Source of the DNA: Bacteroidales bacterium
GTDB lineage: Bacteria > Bacteroidota > Bacteroidia > Bacteroidales > UBA12077
NCBI GenBank assembly: GCA_028282785.1
Contig: JANQHE010000061.1
Location: 62,001-126,000 of the forward strand
Direction of reading: 5' to 3'
DNA: 64,000 nucleotides
In this document: piece after piece, positions 61,529-64,000 of the stretch
Layout: each line of letters begins with the position of its first letter
How positions within the stretch are numbered: the first letter of the stretch is position 1
Notes under the pieces: model-generated
The model's database searches: none
What the model saw: the letters and a program-made list of their open reading frames with translations, nothing else
What the model was told of the DNA's origin: nothing
Translations under genes and position numbers: made by a program

Positions 61529-61969
61529 TTAAAAGTTAACAGAATCAAGGTTTCTAACTATATAAACATCATAATCACCTAAATGCGAAAATCCGAGCTT
61601 TTTATAAATTTTAATTGCTTTTGTATTGGTTTGATGAACCTCTAGTTTTATTTGATAGCCTTTTAATTTTGCAAACTTCAAAGATTCTTTAGATAGTAAA
61701 GTTCCAAATCCATTATTTTGATATGAAGTTTTTACGCCAATATGATGAAGATGTAACCTTCTGCCATCAAATGTCATCCAGGAAGAACCAAATATTTCAC
61801 CATTTTCATTGTTTTCCAGTAATATTAGTTTTCCTCCAAGTTCAATACTATTTGCAACAATCTTCTCATTATCTCCTCGCTGGGCGCCTCCTAATCCGGT
61901 TTCTTGCCAAAGTTCATTTAACTGATTATAATCTTCGTCTTTATAATCGCGAATAGTATAATTTATCAT
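61529..61969 (-). CDS. GNAT family N-acetyltransferase
   Basis: A 146-residue GNAT enzyme. Motif A, the acetyl-CoA pyrophosphate loop, is VKTSYQNNGFGTLLSKE (Q/R-x-x-G-x-G/A variant), and VHQTNTKAIKIYKKLGFSHLG is motif B near the C-terminus. It acetylates an unidentified amine. It starts one base after the nfeD stop codon, so it is the third gene of the mqnA-nfeD-GNAT operon. Confidence 0.9.
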   Translation of the reverse strand: MINYTIRDYKDEDYNQLNELWQETGLGGAQRGDNEKIVANSIELGGKLILLENNENGEIFGSSWMTFDGRRLHLHHIGVKTSYQNNGFGTLLSKESLKFAKLKGYQIKLEVHQTNTKAIKIYKKLGFSHLGDYDVYIVRNLDSVNF

Positions 61970-61970
61970 T

Positions 61971-63395
61971 TTATTCTGTTTTCATTACGTATACTTGTCC
62001 TGACCTATAATCAATTACCTTTATTTTTTGATCTTTCTCTATAAATCCAATCTCCGATTTAGCATCGTAAATTTCCTCTTCAATTTCAACCTTTCCGCTT
62101 GGGCGTAAATCAGTAAAAGCAGTACCAATTTTACCTATCAGTTCTTTTTGTGTACTATCTACGCCAATAAAGCCTTCTTCTTTTTTCTCCGATGAGTTCA
62201 ATACAACCCATGAAAAGGCATGTGAAGTAAGAGCTTTTTTACTTAAGTAAAGTGATGCAATAAGGGCCAAGAACATTGAAACCACTACTACAGCTAAAGA
62301 CTTCAATACTATTGCCAAAGCCTCAGCACTATGAAATTCAAATTCAAAAATGATATTATCAACCATGCTTAAAACAAGGCCGGTTAAAGCCAGAATTACT
62401 CCACTTATCCCGGCAACTCCAAATCCGGGGATGACAAATATTTCAAGTATTATTAAGATCAATCCCAAAATGAAAATTACCATCTCCCAATTTTCAGCTA
62501 GTCCCTCGAGATAAAGAGGTGCAAAATATAGTATTGCAGCCAAAACAGCGGCTCCTAAAGGAAAACCTATTCCCGGACTCTGTAGTTCGAAATAAATTCC
62601 ACCTACAATGATCATGATAAGAATACCCTGAATAGCCGGACTTACAAGAAATCCAATAAATTTTTCCAACTTAGTTGGTTCATATTTTGTAATTTCATAA
62701 TTCTCTATTTCTGCATGTTCCAGGAGTTCATCTATATCTTCAACAATTGCTTCACAATAACCATTTTCTAGAGCTTCATTTGCTGTAAATGCTACAATTT
62801 CTCCGGTATCAACAACTCCTTCAATATAGATTCTGGGATCAACCATGGCTTCTGCAATTCGCGGATCACGGTGCCATTGAATTAAGGTATCACCCTCTTC
62901 GGTTATAACTGTATCTTTTCCATGTGATTCAGCTGTAGCTCTCATGGTTGCTCGCATGTATGACTGGTATTTTTCCGGCATAACTTTACCGGTTTGATCT
63001 ACAACGGCGGCAGAACCAATTTGAGTACCACTCTTCATATAAATTCTATCCGCTGCAATCGAAATAAGAGCACCTGCAGAAGCTGCATTATTAACTATAA
63101 AAGCATAAACCGGAATAGGGCTATTTAATAATTTGGTTCGAATGGAATCTGCAATGTTTACCATACCACCATAAGTATTCATATTTATTATGATATAATC
63201 AGCATTTAATTCATTAGCTTGTTCAAAACTCTTCTGGGTTTGTCGTAACATAGCCGGCTCAATGTTTTGATTAATATCATAAACAAAAACTTTGACTTTT
63301 GAATTATCATTATTAATAGTGTCATTTTGTGCAATTATATTGTTTGTGCAGAAAACAACTCCGATTAAAAGTAATATGAGAAATAGCTTTTTCAT
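61971..63395 (-). CDS. NfeD-family membrane serine protease
   Basis: A 474-residue long-form NfeD/ClpP-like membrane protease. A signal peptide (1-22, ending IIAQ) leads to a periplasmic ClpP-type domain (about 30-230), with the nucleophile Ser in NNAASAGALIS and a downstream Lys near YMRATMRATAESHGKD, the Ser-Lys dyad type. Four to five membrane helices follow (about 255-400) and then a C-terminal NfeD OB-fold domain (about 410-474). Homologues usually pair with SPFH/stomatin proteins; none is seen here. It lies 24 nt after mqnA in the same direction. Confidence 0.92.
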   Translation of the reverse strand: MKKLFLILLLIGVVFCTNNIIAQNDTINNDNSKVKVFVYDINQNIEPAMLRQTQKSFEQANELNADYIIINMNTYGGMVNIADSIRTKLLNSPIPVYAFIVNNAASAGALISIAADRIYMKSGTQIGSAAVVDQTGKVMPEKYQSYMRATMRATAESHGKDTVITEEGDTLIQWHRDPRIAEAMVDPRIYIEGVVDTGEIVAFTANEALENGYCEAIVEDIDELLEHAEIENYEITKYEPTKLEKFIGFLVSPAIQGILIMIIVGGIYFELQSPGIGFPLGAAVLAAILYFAPLYLEGLAENWEMVIFILGLILIILEIFVIPGFGVAGISGVILALTGLVLSMVDNIIFEFEFHSAEALAIVLKSLAVVVVSMFLALIASLYLSKKALTSHAFSWVVLNSSEKKEEGFIGVDSTQKELIGKIGTAFTDLRPSGKVEIEEEIYDAKSEIGFIEKDQKIKVIDYRSGQVYVMKTE

Positions 63396-63419
63396 TTTTT
63401 GTATTTTTTATACTTTTTT

Positions 63420-64000
63420 TTATAATTCGAATTCACTGGCATAATCCAAAAATAGATTTAATCCTTTTACCTTTTCTTCATCTATTCTATAATCAATGTT
63501 TTTTTCAAGGTATACTTTTGGATCAATATGCGCAGGTAAAAAAGTTAGATCATATGAATTTATCATATCATCTAAATGATCTAATCCATATTGTAGAGCA
63601 TTATTAAACTCATTTCTAAAATTTTCATCAAAATTTCTTTTACTTACCCATGCAGCAAACACAAAAGGTAATTTGGTATATTTAATCCATTCTTCAGCAA
63701 GATCGTAAACATAAGGAAATTTTTTTTCTGCAACTAATGCCTTATCACCGATAATAACAGCAGCTTCATTTTCTTTTACCTTATCTTCAAAACCATCTGT
63801 TGTATCTGCCCACTTAACATTAATGTTCCAAAAGTTTTTTGCTAAGATTCTGGTCAACATTACGGATGATCTGGAGTGATAGTCTAAATAAACAGTGTCT
63901 ACTTCACTAATAGGTTTGAAAGAAGCTACAATTACAGATCTTACAGGACCAGAAGCTCCTATACAAAAATCAGAAATTATTTCTGCCTGATCCAGTTTTG
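63420..64000 (-). CDS. mqnA: Chorismate dehydratase MqnA, 3' part (5' end outside window)
   Basis: The frame is open through the right window edge, reading ...DFCIGASGPVRSVIVAS...VDTVYLDYHSRSSV before the internal Met at 63860, so the gene starts outside the window. These blocks and KLPFVFAAWVSKR identify MqnA, which dehydrates chorismate to 3-enolpyruvylbenzoate, the first step of menaquinone synthesis through futalosine. It agrees with the MqnP-like prenyltransferase at 38332-39225. nfeD and a GNAT gene follow in the same operon. Confidence 0.92.
   Translation of the reverse strand, partial: KLDQAEIISDFCIGASGPVRSVIVASFKPISEVDTVYLDYHSRSSVMLTRILAKNFWNINVKWADTTDGFEDKVKENEAAVIIGDKALVAEKKFPYVYDLAEEWIKYTKLPFVFAAWVSKRNFDENFRNEFNNALQYGLDHLDDMINSYDLTFLPAHIDPKVYLEKNIDYRIDEEKVKGLNLFLDYASEFEL

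Noticed and set aside
1-64000. CRISPR arrays, prophage, integrons and complete insertion sequences
   Set aside because: No regularly spaced direct repeats, integrase, transposase or phage structural genes were seen on either strand.

Overview
The window is an AT-rich chromosomal segment (about one third G+C by eye) of a Bacteroidota bacterium. The evidence is: promoters of the Bacteroidota type (TANNTTTG, sometimes with an upstream TTG); gliding-motility genes gldF and gldG next to dnaN; three giant secreted proteins with type IX secretion (T9SS) C-terminal sorting domains; DUF3078 and DUF2807 proteins; and futalosine-pathway menaquinone genes. A Bacteroides-like tryptophanase and the gene content suit a Bacteroidales/Marinilabiliales-like organism, but the sequence does not settle the order. 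The window has no rRNA, recognisable tRNA, CRISPR array, intact insertion sequence or phage. It looks like core genome with lineage-specific inserts.

Layout. 1-7 kb: the 3' end of a histidine kinase, an Lrp/AsnC regulator, a MacB-like ABC permease, and a divergent NtrC-type sigma-54 activator overlapping its own histidine kinase. 7-9.7 kb: a possible small RNA, a hypothetical exported protein, a D-threonine aldolase/D-serine dehydratase-like enzyme and an FMN reductase. 10-13 kb: an operon yicC-gmk-nadD-CNNM on the minus strand. 13.1-14.1 kb: about 1 kb with no credible gene but raised G+C, a good promoter and many hairpins, a candidate large non-coding RNA. 14-17 kb: MATE exporter and tryptophanase. 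17-24.5 kb: DUF3078 protein, LpxL-type acyltransferase, WD40 protein, small membrane protein, and a LuxR response regulator with a TPR histidine kinase. 24.6-38.3 kb: three same-strand T9SS cargo genes, the middle one a clostripain (C11) peptidase and the last ending in six 86-residue repeats.

38-48 kb (minus strand): MqnP-like prenyltransferase, macrodomain protein, pheT, a lipoprotein with two RskA-like domains, an OmpR/HAMP two-component pair and two exported proteins. 48-54 kb: surE-hypothetical-lpxB, a frameshifted GNAT gene, a GT39-like glycosyltransferase, a DUF2807 lipoprotein and a PagL-like lipid A deacylase. With the LpxL homologue these form an envelope and lipid A theme. 54-57.6 kb: gldF-gldG-DUF4340. 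57.8-60.4 kb: dnaN, an exonuclease and an FAH-family enzyme. 60.4-64 kb: HD protein, small helix-turn-helix protein, and an mqnA-nfeD-GNAT operon in which mqnA runs off the window.

Functional links. MqnA and MqnP both belong to futalosine menaquinone synthesis. GldF/GldG and the T9SS cargo belong to the gliding/secretion machinery of this phylum. The NtrC-type activator probably controls the divergent ABC permease: a dyad and a degenerate -24/-12 element lie between them. The most unusual material is non-coding: the 0.6-kb candidate RNA at 13.4 kb, a roughly 100-nt candidate RNA at 7.0 kb, and leaders carrying tiny reading frames upstream of tnaA, dnaN and the NtrC-type gene. Statements about membrane segments, domain borders and G+C are by eye.
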